In this document: in pieces, positions 35,182 to 43,899 of the stretch
Numbering within the stretch: the first letter of the stretch is position 1
Layout: each line of letters starts with the position of its first letter
DNA from: CAZQCI01 sp964592255
GTDB taxonomy: Bacteria > UBA10199 > SBBF01
Direction: 5' to 3'
DNA length: 60,480 bases
Assembly (NCBI GenBank): GCA_964592255.1
Contig: CAZQCI010000002.1
Span: forward strand, 1-60,480
The notes under the pieces: model-generated
What the model saw: the letters and a program-made list of their open reading frames with translations, nothing else
Told to the model about the DNA's origin: nothing
Databases searched by the model: none
Made by a program: the position numbers and the translations under genes

Positions 35182-35263
35182 AGATATTACTTATGGTTGC
35201 ACAAAATAGACTGTACCAATTGAAAGTTAATCAACCATACCGTATTTTTACATAAAGGAAATT

Positions 35264-36040
35264 ATGGCTTGGAATATTTCAGAAAAAGAAGGGGTTGTGA
35301 TTGTAGAAATGAACTCGAACAAAGCGAATTTGCATAATCCCGCTTTCTTTGCCGACTTTCATCACGCTTTCGATCAAGTTGATAAAGATTTTCCGAGTCT
35401 TCCTCTCATTTTTACCGCGTCTGGAGCTATTTTTAGTGCCGGTATTGATTTTTCATATTGCTTTGATCTTTTTGAAAAAGGGAATCAGGATGAAGTTCAT
35501 GATTGGTTTAAAAATTACAGCGGTATGATGCTCCGCCTTTTTAAGTCGCCACGTCTGACAGTTGCCGCCATCAATGGCCATACTTTTGCTGGAGGAGCCA
35601 TTTTGGCTCTTTGTTGTGATTTCAGAATTGGGGTAGGGGGATCGGCGCGTTATAGTATCAACGAAGTACCTGTTGGCGTCCCTATGCCGAGCGTTTATAC
35701 AGAAATTATTCGTTGTCGTTTGGGTAATCCGGCTGCTTCTGAATCGATTCTTTCCGGAGAAGTTTATCATGCGGAATCTGCCCTTAAGTTGGGAATTATC
35801 AAAAAAATCGTTGCCGCCGATCAACTGATTACTGAAGCGGTCAAGCAAGCTTTAGTGATTACCCCAGATTGCTATACAGCCTACGCCCATTCAAAGAAGG
35901 CCTTACAAGCCCCTTTTCTACAATTCATCCAGGAACATTCTCCACGTATCGAAATTGAAACGGTTAAAAAAATTTGTGCCCCCGATTCAAAAAGAGCGCA
36001 GCGAACTGCTTTTAATCGATTACAGAGTTCAAAGAAATGA
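35264..36040 (+). CDS. Enoyl-CoA hydratase/isomerase (crotonase) family protein
   Basis: This 258-residue member of the crotonase fold has the oxyanion-hole segments FTASGAIFSAGIDFS and AAINGHTFAGGAILALCCDFRIG. The glutamates of classical hydratases are not clearly placed: the segment after the second motif reads INEVPVGVPMPS. It may therefore be an isomerase or another acyl-CoA enzyme rather than a hydratase. AAAGGA precedes the ATG. A 20-codon open frame (35193-35255) ends just upstream and overlaps this ribosome binding site. Confidence 0.85.
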   Translation: MAWNISEKEGVVIVEMNSNKANLHNPAFFADFHHAFDQVDKDFPSLPLIFTASGAIFSAGIDFSYCFDLFEKGNQDEVHDWFKNYSGMMLRLFKSPRLTVAAINGHTFAGGAILALCCDFRIGVGGSARYSINEVPVGVPMPSVYTEIIRCRLGNPAASESILSGEVYHAESALKLGIIKKIVAADQLITEAVKQALVITPDCYTAYAHSKKALQAPFLQFIQEHSPRIEIETVKKICAPDSKRAQRTAFNRLQSSKK

Positions 36041-36051
36041 TGGGTTTTAAA

Positions 36052-36102
36052 AAAACATATCAGATGCTTATAATTGACATACGATATGTTTTATTTTAAA
36101 AT
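36052..36102 (+). promoter_or_regulatory. vapBC promoter with operator
   Basis: A consensus -35 TTGACA (36074-36079) and -10 TAAAAT (36097-36102) are exactly 17 bases apart. An inverted repeat AAAACATATC (36052-36061) and GATATGTTTT (36083-36092) brackets the -35, and its right arm lies between the two promoter boxes. That is where a VapB-containing complex would repress. The start of transcription would fall about at the antitoxin ATG (36109), which suggests a leaderless message. Confidence 0.75.
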
Positions 36103-36108
36103 CTTCTT

Positions 36109-36348
36109 ATGAGACGCACTACTCTTTTATTGGAAGATGCCCTTTATGACCATATTAAGGCTTTAAGTGTGAAGAAGGGGACCACAATCAAAGAAGTTCT
36201 TAATGATCTTTTGCGGTTTTCCCTACAAAATCTTGTAAAGAAAACCCCAGAAAAAAAAATTTGTTTTCCACTTCATAGGAAAAATGGGCCTCTTCCCGGT
36301 GTTGACATAGCAGACCGACAAGCCCTCTATGATTTAATGGAGGAATAA
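36109..36348 (+). CDS. vapB: VapB-type antitoxin
   Basis: This antitoxin of 79 residues has a ribbon-helix-helix-like N-terminus (RTTLLLEDALYDHIKALS) for DNA binding. The C-terminal tail PGVDIADRQALYDLMEE resembles the toxin-neutralising tails of VapB proteins. No Shine-Dalgarno sequence precedes the ATG, in line with a leaderless transcript. The toxin gene follows after two bases, and its ribosome binding site is inside the end of this gene. Confidence 0.85.
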   Translation: MRRTTLLLEDALYDHIKALSVKKGTTIKEVLNDLLRFSLQNLVKKTPEKKICFPLHRKNGPLPGVDIADRQALYDLMEE

Positions 36349-36350
36349 TT

Positions 36351-36788
36351 GTGGCTGTGGCTCTTGATACCAATATCTTTATCTACGTCCATTTTGACCA
36401 ATATCCTGAACACGAAAAGGCAAAATCATTTTTGCGACAGCTGTTCTCCTTACCGGATCCCTTCTATTTGAGCTGGCAAGTTTACTATGAGTACATACGC
36501 ATTGTAACCCATCCTAAAATTCATCGCCTGCCTTTGACTGTGGCTCAAGCTATTGAAGATATGCGCTGTTATCTGGAAGATTCCCGTTGTCAAATGCTTG
36601 TAGAAACGGAAAACCACCAGAAAGTGGTGAAAGAGCTTTTTAAAGAAGTCCCCAAAGCGAGGGGAAATTTTATTCATGATTGCCATTATGCGGCTCTTCT
36701 TAAGGAACATTCCGTTCAGGAAATCGTGACGGCTGACATGGATTTTAAGAAATTTGGTTTTCTCAAAGTTATCAATCCTTTGGTTTAA
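36351..36788 (+). CDS. vapC: VapC-type PIN-domain toxin
   Basis: This PIN-domain ribonuclease has 145 residues. The acidic metal-binding residues are placed in ALDTNIFIY (first Asp), WQVYYEYIRI (Glu), FIHDCHYAAL (second Asp) and TADMDFKKF (last Asp). Such toxins cleave tRNA or rRNA and are neutralised by the partner antitoxin. The start is a GTG with GGAGGAA upstream. It is coupled to vapB. Confidence 0.9.
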   Translation: MAVALDTNIFIYVHFDQYPEHEKAKSFLRQLFSLPDPFYLSWQVYYEYIRIVTHPKIHRLPLTVAQAIEDMRCYLEDSRCQMLVETENHQKVVKELFKEVPKARGNFIHDCHYAALLKEHSVQEIVTADMDFKKFGFLKVINPLV

Positions 36789-36842
36789 AGCCGGTTTTTT
36801 CCTCGACCTCTCTCTTTTCCTTCTATATAGGGTTTCTTCTTC

Positions 36843-38090
36843 ATGAAGGAATTTTTTAAAATTACCAAACAAGGGCAAAATACCCGGGCCCGACGGGGAC
36901 GTATCACCACACCCCACGGCGTGATTGAAACACCTATTTTTATGCCTGTAGGTACCGTGGGTACCGTCAAAGCCATGCGCCCTGATGAGTTAAGCCAAAT
37001 GGGTGCCCAAATTATTTTGGGAAATACGTATCATCTTGCCTTGCGACCTGGTCATGAACTCATCCAACGCCTAGGAGGGTTGCATCAATTTATGAGTTGG
37101 AAGGGGCCTATCCTGACCGACAGTGGCGGTTATCAAGTGTTCAGTTTGGGCCGCGCTCCAGAACTAAGACAAGCAGCCTCTTCTGATCCTGAATCCGGAG
37201 ATGAAGATAATCTTTCTGCTTTACGGACCACTAAATTGGCTCGCATCAATGATGACGGTGTGGAATTTCAATCGCACATTGATGGTCAAAAGCATTTCAT
37301 GACTCCTGAAAGTTCCATCCAAATTCAACAAGCTTTAGGTTCCGACATTATGATGGTTTTTGATGAGTGTACGCCTTATCCGGCGACTTATGAACAAGCA
37401 CAAAAATCGATGGAGCGTTCTCTACAATGGGAAAAGAGATCAATGCTGGAGGCCGATAAAGCGATTGAAAAAAAACAGGCCCTTTTTGCTATTGTTCAAG
37501 GGGGACTTTATCCGGAGCTCAGAAAACAATGTTTGGAACGATTAATAGAGATGGGATCTGATAATTCCCCCCAAGCCCCTCTTAACTTAAGAGGGGGAGG
37601 GTCGTTTGCCGGCTATGCTTTGGGGGGCCTCTCCGTCGGTGAACCCATGGCTGAAATGTATGAAATGGTCGATGTGTGTACCCCCTGGATGCCGCAAGAC
37701 AAACCCCGTTATCTCATGGGTGTGGGTATGCCGCGCGATCTGATTACTTGTATTGATTTAGGTATCGATATGTTTGACTGCGTAATTCCGACACGTAATG
37801 CCCGCAATGGGATGTTGTTTACCCCTGACGGTTTTATTTACATCAAGCAGGCCCAGTTTGCGGAGGATAAACGTCCCATTGATGAATCGTGTGCCTGTTA
37901 CACCTGCCGGAATTATTCACGTGCCTATCTTCGCCATTTGCACCTAGCTAAGGAAATTTTGTCTTCTATTTTATCTACAATTCATAATTTACATTACTAT
38001 TTGAATTTGTTAAGCCAAGTACGCCTTGCTTTGGATGAGGATCGGTTTCCTCAATTTAAAAAAGAATTTTTTGAAAAACAACACAACTGA
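36843..38090 (+). CDS. tgt: Queuine/preQ1 tRNA-ribosyltransferase with two insertions
   Basis: Tgt exchanges guanine-34 for preQ1 in tRNAs with GUN anticodons. LTDSGGYQVFS holds the acid/base Asp, MFDCVIPTRNARNG the nucleophile Asp, and the zinc site is C-x-C-x2-C followed by a His (CACYTCRNYSRAYLRHLH). The protein has 415 residues against about 375 in E. coli. The excess is explained by about 27 extra residues at 104-130 (acidic) and 16 at 239-254. The latter are encoded by a family A repeat just before the GGLSVGE motif. The frame is intact throughout. It heads the operon with yajC-secD-secF-recJ. Confidence 0.95.
   Translation: MKEFFKITKQGQNTRARRGRITTPHGVIETPIFMPVGTVGTVKAMRPDELSQMGAQIILGNTYHLALRPGHELIQRLGGLHQFMSWKGPILTDSGGYQVFSLGRAPELRQAASSDPESGDEDNLSALRTTKLARINDDGVEFQSHIDGQKHFMTPESSIQIQQALGSDIMMVFDECTPYPATYEQAQKSMERSLQWEKRSMLEADKAIEKKQALFAIVQGGLYPELRKQCLERLIEMGSDNSPQAPLNLRGGGSFAGYALGGLSVGEPMAEMYEMVDVCTPWMPQDKPRYLMGVGMPRDLITCIDLGIDMFDCVIPTRNARNGMLFTPDGFIYIKQAQFAEDKRPIDESCACYTCRNYSRAYLRHLHLAKEILSSILSTIHNLHYYLNLLSQVRLALDEDRFPQFKKEFFEKQHN
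37557..37604 (+). repeat. Family A palindromic element inside tgt
   Basis: The core 37565-37601 has the hairpin CCCCTCTTAACTTAAGAGGGG preceded by CCCCCCAAG, matching the half-element before ddl and the pair between leuC and leuD. Compared with E. coli Tgt, the insertion is 48 bases (16 codons) and keeps the frame. It encodes SDNSPQAPLNLRGGGS in a loop next to the conserved GGLSVGE. Confidence 0.8.
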
Positions 38091-38116
38091 AACTTAAAAC
38101 ACTGTCGAACTAAATT

Positions 38117-38491
38117 ATGAATTCAATCTTCAAGAAAGCATTACACTGTGTTCTGTTATTAAATATCATGTTTATTTCTACGGCTTATGCACAAGAGGCA
38201 GCCGCTGCACCAGCTGGGGCTCCGGGAGGTTTATTAGGTTCCTTGGCTCCTTTGGTTGTTATTTTCTTCATTTTTTATTTTCTTTTGGTTCGTCCGCAAC
38301 AAAAACAACAAAAGTTACGCCAGCAAATGCTGGGTCAGCTTAAAAGAGGGGATGAAGTGGTTACGAATGGGGGGGTATATGGTAAAATCACTGATTTAAC
38401 CGATGCCATTGTCATGTTGCAAATTGCATCTAATGTCACCATCAAAGTCGATCGAGCTCAAGTGAACTCGGTTGTCGCCAAAGAATCCTAA
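38117..38491 (+). CDS. yajC: Preprotein translocase subunit YajC
   Basis: YajC is a small inner-membrane partner of SecDF. A hydrophobic N-terminus ending in TAYAQ looks like a signal sequence, which is longer than in E. coli. It is followed by an Ala/Gly-rich stretch, the single membrane helix (PLVVIFFIFYFLLV) and the YajC cytoplasmic part (RPQQKQQKLRQQML, GDEVVTNGGVYGKI). The 124 residues are normal. It lies between tgt and secD, the common arrangement. Confidence 0.95.
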   Translation: MNSIFKKALHCVLLLNIMFISTAYAQEAAAAPAGAPGGLLGSLAPLVVIFFIFYFLLVRPQQKQQKLRQQMLGQLKRGDEVVTNGGVYGKITDLTDAIVMLQIASNVTIKVDRAQVNSVVAKES

Positions 38492-38497
38492 ATCATC

Positions 38498-40429
38498 ATG
38501 TCCAATACATTTAAGTGGAAGACTCTTGTTATTTTAGCTTCGATATTGCTTTCTTTTTACTTTTTGACTCCTTCGTTGTTTAATTTTCAAGAACGCATCG
38601 AGGCAGCCAATCGAGCTGGTGTTCCAGTACCAAGTTATATTTCTTTCTTTCCTAAAAAAGGGGTGAATCTGGGGCTTGATTTACGTGGCGGTCTTTATGT
38701 TGAGCTTAATGTTGATCTCCAAGAAGCCCTTAAAAATCGTTTGGGTGTTTTGCTAACACAAATGGAGCAACAATTGGGTCCTAAGTTTCCTGGACTTAAA
38801 CTTGAACGTGTTGCCGCCGCTAATCGTGTACGTGTTACTTTGCCTGATGATAAAAAAGGCGATTTTCTTAATGAGTTGCGTGATAATTTTGGAGATATTT
38901 TTGAACAAGCTACTCTTGTTTCGGAATTACATTACCGTGTTGAAGGGGTGAGCTCCCTATCTGATTTTCTCCCAAAGCTTCAAACTTTTCTTAATCCCCA
39001 AGGTGTGGCGGATATTGAAGTCCAAGATCAATCCTTACGCCTGATTTTACGCCAGCCGGGAAGCCAAGATTCTATTCTGGCAGCTTTGCAAAATTCTCCT
39101 TTTGCCGCCAACTTAAAGTCTCAAACGCCTGTTGGTATTACCATTCTTCAAGTGACAGAGCTTTATTCTAAAACCCTGCGGGACTTAACACTCAAACAGG
39201 CTGTGGAAGCAGTACGCAACCGTGTTGACCGTTATGGTGTGTCCGAGGCTGGTATTCAGTTGCAAGGTGAGGATCGCATCATTGTTGAAATTCCGGGTGT
39301 TAAAGATCCAGACCGGGTTATTAATATTATCCGTAAGACAGGTTTGCTGGAATTCCGCTTAGTGGATGAAGACGTCAAACAAAATGATGTGTCTACTTGG
39401 GTGAAAGAGGCACAAACCCAAAATAACTTGGCTGGCCGTTACGAAAAAGAAGCAGTGGAAAAAATCAATCAAGCCCTTAAAGGAAAAATTCCTGCCGATG
39501 ATGAGGTCTTGTTTGAAGTAGAGCGTGATCCTATTACTAAAGAAATTGTTAACGGTGTCCCTTATGTTGTGAAGAAACGTGCGGATGTGACCGGGGACAT
39601 GTTGCGCAATGCCCAAGTGGGTATTAATAACAACGAACCTCATGTGAGCCTTTCTTTTAATAAAATTGGAACCAAAAATTTTGGTGAGTTGACTAAAAAT
39701 AATATTGGAAAAAAACTGGCCATTATTCTGGATGGCTTTGTGTCCAAAGCACCCGTGATTCAAAGTGCGATTATGGACGGTGAAGCTCAAATTACACTTG
39801 GTTACGGCAGCTACCAGTCTCTTTTGACAGAAGCCAACGACTTGGCTTTATTGTTGCGCGAAGGAGCCTTGCCAGCGTCTCTCACTGTGGCCACCCGTAC
39901 TGTTGTTGGCCCTAGCTTAGGAGCCGATTCTATCCGGCAAGGGCTTACTTCTATGGTGATAGCTGCTTTGGTGATTGTTCTTTTTATGGCTGTCTACTAT
40001 CGCTGGGGTGGTATTTTGGCCGATGTGGCCTTGATTATTAATATGTTGTTTTTGTTTGCGTTGTTGGCTGTTCTGCAGGCTTCCCTGAGCCTTCCTGGTA
40101 TTGCCGGAATTGTGCTGACCATGGGGATGGCGGTGGATGCCAACGTGATTATTTTTGAAAGAATGCGCGAAGAACTCCGTTTGGGTAAAACTGCCAAAGC
40201 TGTGGTTGAGGCTGGTTATCAACATGCCATGTCCGCTATTATCGACTCGAATCTTACAACTCTCATTGCCGGAGTGGTTTTATATCAGTTTGGTACCGGA
40301 CCCATTAAAGGTTTTGCTACAACTCTGATGATTGGTATCGTCACTACCATGGTGACGGCGGTGTTTATGACACGCGTTGTGTATGATTATTTTATTTACG
40401 TAAGAAAAATAAATAAGGTGAGCATTTAA
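38498..40429 (+). CDS. secD: Protein translocase subunit SecD
   Basis: SecD is the RND-related membrane subunit that uses proton flow to pull exported proteins across the membrane. The first helix is followed by GVNLGLDLRGGLYVEL, a large periplasmic domain (about 50-450), then five C-terminal helices containing AVDANVIIFERMREEL. The 643 residues are normal. It starts six bases after yajC, and secF follows after eight bases. Confidence 0.97.
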   Translation: MSNTFKWKTLVILASILLSFYFLTPSLFNFQERIEAANRAGVPVPSYISFFPKKGVNLGLDLRGGLYVELNVDLQEALKNRLGVLLTQMEQQLGPKFPGLKLERVAAANRVRVTLPDDKKGDFLNELRDNFGDIFEQATLVSELHYRVEGVSSLSDFLPKLQTFLNPQGVADIEVQDQSLRLILRQPGSQDSILAALQNSPFAANLKSQTPVGITILQVTELYSKTLRDLTLKQAVEAVRNRVDRYGVSEAGIQLQGEDRIIVEIPGVKDPDRVINIIRKTGLLEFRLVDEDVKQNDVSTWVKEAQTQNNLAGRYEKEAVEKINQALKGKIPADDEVLFEVERDPITKEIVNGVPYVVKKRADVTGDMLRNAQVGINNNEPHVSLSFNKIGTKNFGELTKNNIGKKLAIILDGFVSKAPVIQSAIMDGEAQITLGYGSYQSLLTEANDLALLLREGALPASLTVATRTVVGPSLGADSIRQGLTSMVIAALVIVLFMAVYYRWGGILADVALIINMLFLFALLAVLQASLSLPGIAGIVLTMGMAVDANVIIFERMREELRLGKTAKAVVEAGYQHAMSAIIDSNLTTLIAGVVLYQFGTGPIKGFATTLMIGIVTTMVTAVFMTRVVYDYFIYVRKINKVSI

Positions 40430-40437
40430 AGGACATC

Positions 40438-41397
40438 ATGGCTAAACAAATTTCCAAATTAGAATCTGCTTCAGAAAGCCCACGACAACTGTTTCATTTT
40501 CCGTTCATGAAGTATCGGAACTTTTTTCTTGTTTTGTCGGCGGTTTTTGTTTTTGCCAGCCTTTTCTTTATTGTGAAACATGGTTTCAATTTTGGCGTCG
40601 ATTTTATGGGTGGTATTAAACTAGTTTATAAATTTGCAGACCCTATCGGTGACGATAAAATTCGTAGTATGCTTTCCGATTTGGGCTTGGGAGATGCTGA
40701 AGTCGCCAGTTTTGGGGATGTATCGGAACATAGTTTTTTGATTAAAGTTAGATATGAAGAAGGGCGTGATACCGTTAAGGAAATTACCGAAAAATTTAAT
40801 AAAGAGTTATCGGCTGATAAAGTCACTCGTCTTTCTGAAGAAACTGTGGGTCCAAAAGTGGGAGCAGATCTTCGTAAACGCGGGATTTTTTCCGTTGTGC
40901 TCACTCTTATCCTGATTCTTATTTACATCGGTTGGCGTTTTGATTTTCTTTTTTCCCCAGGGGCTGTTTTAGCTCTCGTTCACGATACCGTGTTTGCGTT
41001 GGGCATGTTCACTTTTTTTCATAAGGAGTTTAATCTTCCTATTCTAGCGGCGGTATTAACTCTCATCGGTTATTCCAACAACGATACTATTATCATCTAT
41101 GACCGTGTGCGGGAAAATTTGCGTAAACTGTCCTCTAACGTTTCTTTAACTGAACTTATCGACCTGTCTCTTAACGAAACTTTAAGCCGCTCTATCGTTA
41201 CTCATTTAACCGTTCTTTTTGCTATGGTGGTACTGTTCTTTTTTGGTGGTGGTGTTATTCATGATTTTGCTTTTTTCATGATCGTCGGGGTGATTGTTGG
41301 AAGTTATTCCTCTATTTTCATTGCTTCTCCTGTCTATTTAATTTGCCAAAAATGGTTTCCAGGTAAAGGTTTAGCCCGTGGGTCTACTAAAAAATAA
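40438..41397 (+). CDS. secF: Protein translocase subunit SecF
   Basis: SecF is the partner of SecD. It has 319 residues and six membrane helices: the first is followed by NFGVDFMGGIKL, and the C-terminal part contains LTLIGYSNNDTIIIYDRVRENL. Order and spacing with secD indicate one operon. A slightly extended N-terminus (about 25 residues) precedes the first helix. Confidence 0.97.
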   Translation: MAKQISKLESASESPRQLFHFPFMKYRNFFLVLSAVFVFASLFFIVKHGFNFGVDFMGGIKLVYKFADPIGDDKIRSMLSDLGLGDAEVASFGDVSEHSFLIKVRYEEGRDTVKEITEKFNKELSADKVTRLSEETVGPKVGADLRKRGIFSVVLTLILILIYIGWRFDFLFSPGAVLALVHDTVFALGMFTFFHKEFNLPILAAVLTLIGYSNNDTIIIYDRVRENLRKLSSNVSLTELIDLSLNETLSRSIVTHLTVLFAMVVLFFFGGGVIHDFAFFMIVGVIVGSYSSIFIASPVYLICQKWFPGKGLARGSTKK

Positions 41398-41399
41398 TT

Positions 41400-43136
41400 A
41401 TGAAACAGTGGAGACTTACGTCGTCATTGCCGGAAACAGTCGATAAGCTGGCCACGGAAATGGGTGTGTCTCCTTTGGTGGCTCGACTTCTCATCAATCG
41501 TGGGGTGAACTCGGCAGAACAGGCCCACTCCTTTCTTTTCGATTCCTTAAAAGATCTTCCCAACCCTTTTTTATTTAAAGACATGAACCGTGCTGTAGAT
41601 CGGATTATCCAGGCCATTCATACAAAAGAAGGCATTGTCATTTATGGTGATTACGATGTGGATGGCACTACTTCTACCTCGCTTTTGTTGTTGTTTTTTC
41701 AAGATTTGGGTTTTCCAGTTCGCTTTTATATCCCGCATCGTATGAAGGAAGGGTATTCGCTTAATTCTGAGGCTCTCAAGCGATTAAAACAAGAAGGGGC
41801 TTCGGTAGTGATTACTGTCGATAATGGCATTGCTGCACAAAAAGAGGCGGAGGTGGCTCGTGAGTTAGGGATAGATCTTATCATCACCGATCATCATGAA
41901 GTGCCACCTCATCTACCTTCTGCCTATGCCGTAATTAATCCGTTACAAGAAGAATGTGCGTATCCGGCTAAAGTGATTTGTGGTTGTGGTGTGGCGTTTA
42001 ATTTGGCATTGGCCCTGCGACAAAAGTTGCGAGAACAAGGTTATTTTGCCACGCGTCCTGAACCTAATATGAAAAAATATCTCGACCTGGTGGCTTTGGC
42101 TACTGTGGCCGACGTGGTGCCGTTGACGGGCATTAATCGTGTTTTTGTGCGCGTTGGTTTGCAAGAAATGGAACATACATCACGACCCGGGTTGCAAGCC
42201 CTTAAAGAAGTAGCAGGGGTTGAATCTGTCAAAGCCTCTGATTTGGGTTTTAGGTTGGGCCCACGTGTGAATGCGTGTGGTCGACTCTATGATGCTTCTA
42301 CCGGCGTACGTCTTTTGACTTCTTCTCGTGTGGAAGAAGCGAGATTATTAGCTAAAGAACTGGATGCTGCTAATCGGGAACGTCAGGTTTTGGAAGAAAA
42401 AATACTTCATGCCGCCTTAGCCCAAGTTGCTACAGATCCTTTGTCGCAAACACGCTGGAGCCATGTGTTGTATCACCAAGACTGGCATCCGGGAGTTGTG
42501 GGGATTGTGGCCTCACGTTTAGTAAGTCGGCTCCATCGTCCGGTGATTGTTTTGGGTCAAGATGGTGATTCGATAAAAGGGTCGGCTCGCTCGTATGGGG
42601 GCTTAAACTTGGTGCAAGCTCTTCGAAACTGTTCTTCTTTGTTATTGCGATGTGGAGGGCATAAGGCCGCCGCAGGGTTGACGTTACAGCCGCAAAATTT
42701 TGATGCCTTTAAAAAAGCTTTTGAGGAAGAAGTGGCCTCTTCTTTATCTGCTGACGATTGTATTCCTCGACTGGAAATTGATGATTGGCTGGATCCTTCG
42801 GCCATTAACTTGAAATTGTTGCAAGATATTAGTCAGCTGGCTCCTTTTGGCCAAGGCAACCGTGAGCCGCTTTTTGCTCTCCGTGGTATTTTGCCCCTTT
42901 ACCCAAAAATTGTCGGAGAAAAACATTTAAAATTTAATGTGACTACCCGTGATAACACTTTATCGGCCATGGCTTTTGGTATGGCGGATTTCTGGCCTTT
43001 ACCGTCTTCAGTTAATCTGGCTTTTGCATGCGAGCTTAATACCTACCAAGGTCGCAATACCGTTCAACTTAATATTAAAGATATAAAAAATAGTCATCCC
43101 CGCGAAGGCGAGGATCCAGGAATATCGAATAGCTAA
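41400..43136 (+). CDS. recJ: Single-stranded-DNA exonuclease RecJ
   Basis: RecJ is a 5'-3' single-strand DNA exonuclease of repair and recombination. The DHH-family motifs are GDYDVDGTTS, TVDNG, TDHHEVP and the DHHA1 region with SARSYGGLNL and CGGHKAAAG. The OB-like domain and C-terminal part are present. The final residues (HPREGEDPGISNS) and the stop come from a family B palindrome that begins at 43092, so the original end has been replaced. The length (578 residues) stays near the E. coli value of 577. Confidence 0.95.
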   Translation: MKQWRLTSSLPETVDKLATEMGVSPLVARLLINRGVNSAEQAHSFLFDSLKDLPNPFLFKDMNRAVDRIIQAIHTKEGIVIYGDYDVDGTTSTSLLLLFFQDLGFPVRFYIPHRMKEGYSLNSEALKRLKQEGASVVITVDNGIAAQKEAEVARELGIDLIITDHHEVPPHLPSAYAVINPLQEECAYPAKVICGCGVAFNLALALRQKLREQGYFATRPEPNMKKYLDLVALATVADVVPLTGINRVFVRVGLQEMEHTSRPGLQALKEVAGVESVKASDLGFRLGPRVNACGRLYDASTGVRLLTSSRVEEARLLAKELDAANRERQVLEEKILHAALAQVATDPLSQTRWSHVLYHQDWHPGVVGIVASRLVSRLHRPVIVLGQDGDSIKGSARSYGGLNLVQALRNCSSLLLRCGGHKAAAGLTLQPQNFDAFKKAFEEEVASSLSADDCIPRLEIDDWLDPSAINLKLLQDISQLAPFGQGNREPLFALRGILPLYPKIVGEKHLKFNVTTRDNTLSAMAFGMADFWPLPSSVNLAFACELNTYQGRNTVQLNIKDIKNSHPREGEDPGISNS

Positions 43137-43169
43137 AGACACTGGATCCTCGCCTTCGCGGGGATGACT
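43092..43169. repeat. Family B palindromic element at the recJ end
   Basis: The two 28-base arms are perfect inverted copies (43092-43119 and 43142-43169) around a 22-base loop. Each arm contains the small hairpin CCCCGCGAAGGCGAGG. Both arms share the same A/T change compared with the copy at 57213, so the arms have evolved together. The recJ stop lies within the loop. Confidence 0.9.
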
Positions 43170-43276
43170 CTATTATTATGCAGCGCGTTATTTTTGTGTT
43201 GACACATTTTGACGCGACGTGTTAGCGATTTAAAAGAATTGTTGGTGAAAGGTTTCAATCAGTTAAGGAGAGAGTC

Positions 43277-43807
43277 ATGGTAGGATCAGTCAAAAAAACA
43301 AAAAAAGGGTTAGATATTCATTTTTTGAAAAACCGTTTGACCAAAATCAATAAGGTTTTGGGAAAACTTGAGACGGAAGTTGAAAAAACGGTGTCGCGCT
43401 TTATGAAGCGGGGTGAAAAATCCAGTTTAGTTCTTAAAAAGCAATTGGATGAAGTGGTGGAAAAGATTAGCCAGTCCGATATTTATTCTCGGGCTAATGA
43501 AAAAGGTGAAGACCTTTTGCGTGAGGTGCGTCGTTTAGCTGATGACGTTATTTCCAAACTCAAAAACTTTGATTTAACTGTCGCTAAGCCTGTTTTGAAA
43601 GATTTACGCGGCAATGTTGAGGAATTGTTTGATAAAATTCAAAAGGCCGGTTTTGTTGAAAAAGCCAAAGATAAAGTGGCAGATACCCGTGACCAGCTTT
43701 TAACTGTTCTTCACATCCCTTCACAAAAAGATGTGACCCAGTTAGCCCAAAAAGTAAGCCGGCTGGAAAAAAGAATTAAAAACTTTGGCAATAAGCACGC
43801 AGCATAA
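43277..43807 (+). CDS. Phasin-like coiled-coil protein
   Basis: This 176-residue protein is basic, hydrophilic and almost entirely helical. Its last part (IPSQKDVTQLAQKVSRLEKRIKNF) resembles the C-terminal motif of phasin-like polyhydroxyalkanoate granule proteins, where a 'vpskkdv' segment precedes a leucine-zipper-like helix. No other PHA genes are nearby, so granule association is not shown. A strong terminator follows. AAGGAGAG precedes the ATG. Confidence 0.6.
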   Translation: MVGSVKKTKKGLDIHFLKNRLTKINKVLGKLETEVEKTVSRFMKRGEKSSLVLKKQLDEVVEKISQSDIYSRANEKGEDLLREVRRLADDVISKLKNFDLTVAKPVLKDLRGNVEELFDKIQKAGFVEKAKDKVADTRDQLLTVLHIPSQKDVTQLAQKVSRLEKRIKNFGNKHAA

Positions 43808-43842
43808 TTAATTTTTAAGCAGTAACAAATCTACCTCCCTCT

Positions 43843-43899
43843 AAAAAGGCCCGTTGGCGACAACTCACAAGGTTGAAGCCGGCGGGCTTTTTATTTTTT
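43843..43899 (+). terminator. Intrinsic terminator after the phasin-like gene
   Basis: Stem AAAAAGGCCCGTTGGC pairs with GCCGGCGGGCTTTTT with one bulge. A CAAC/GTTG pair lies further inside, and a long T-rich tract follows. Confidence 0.85.
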
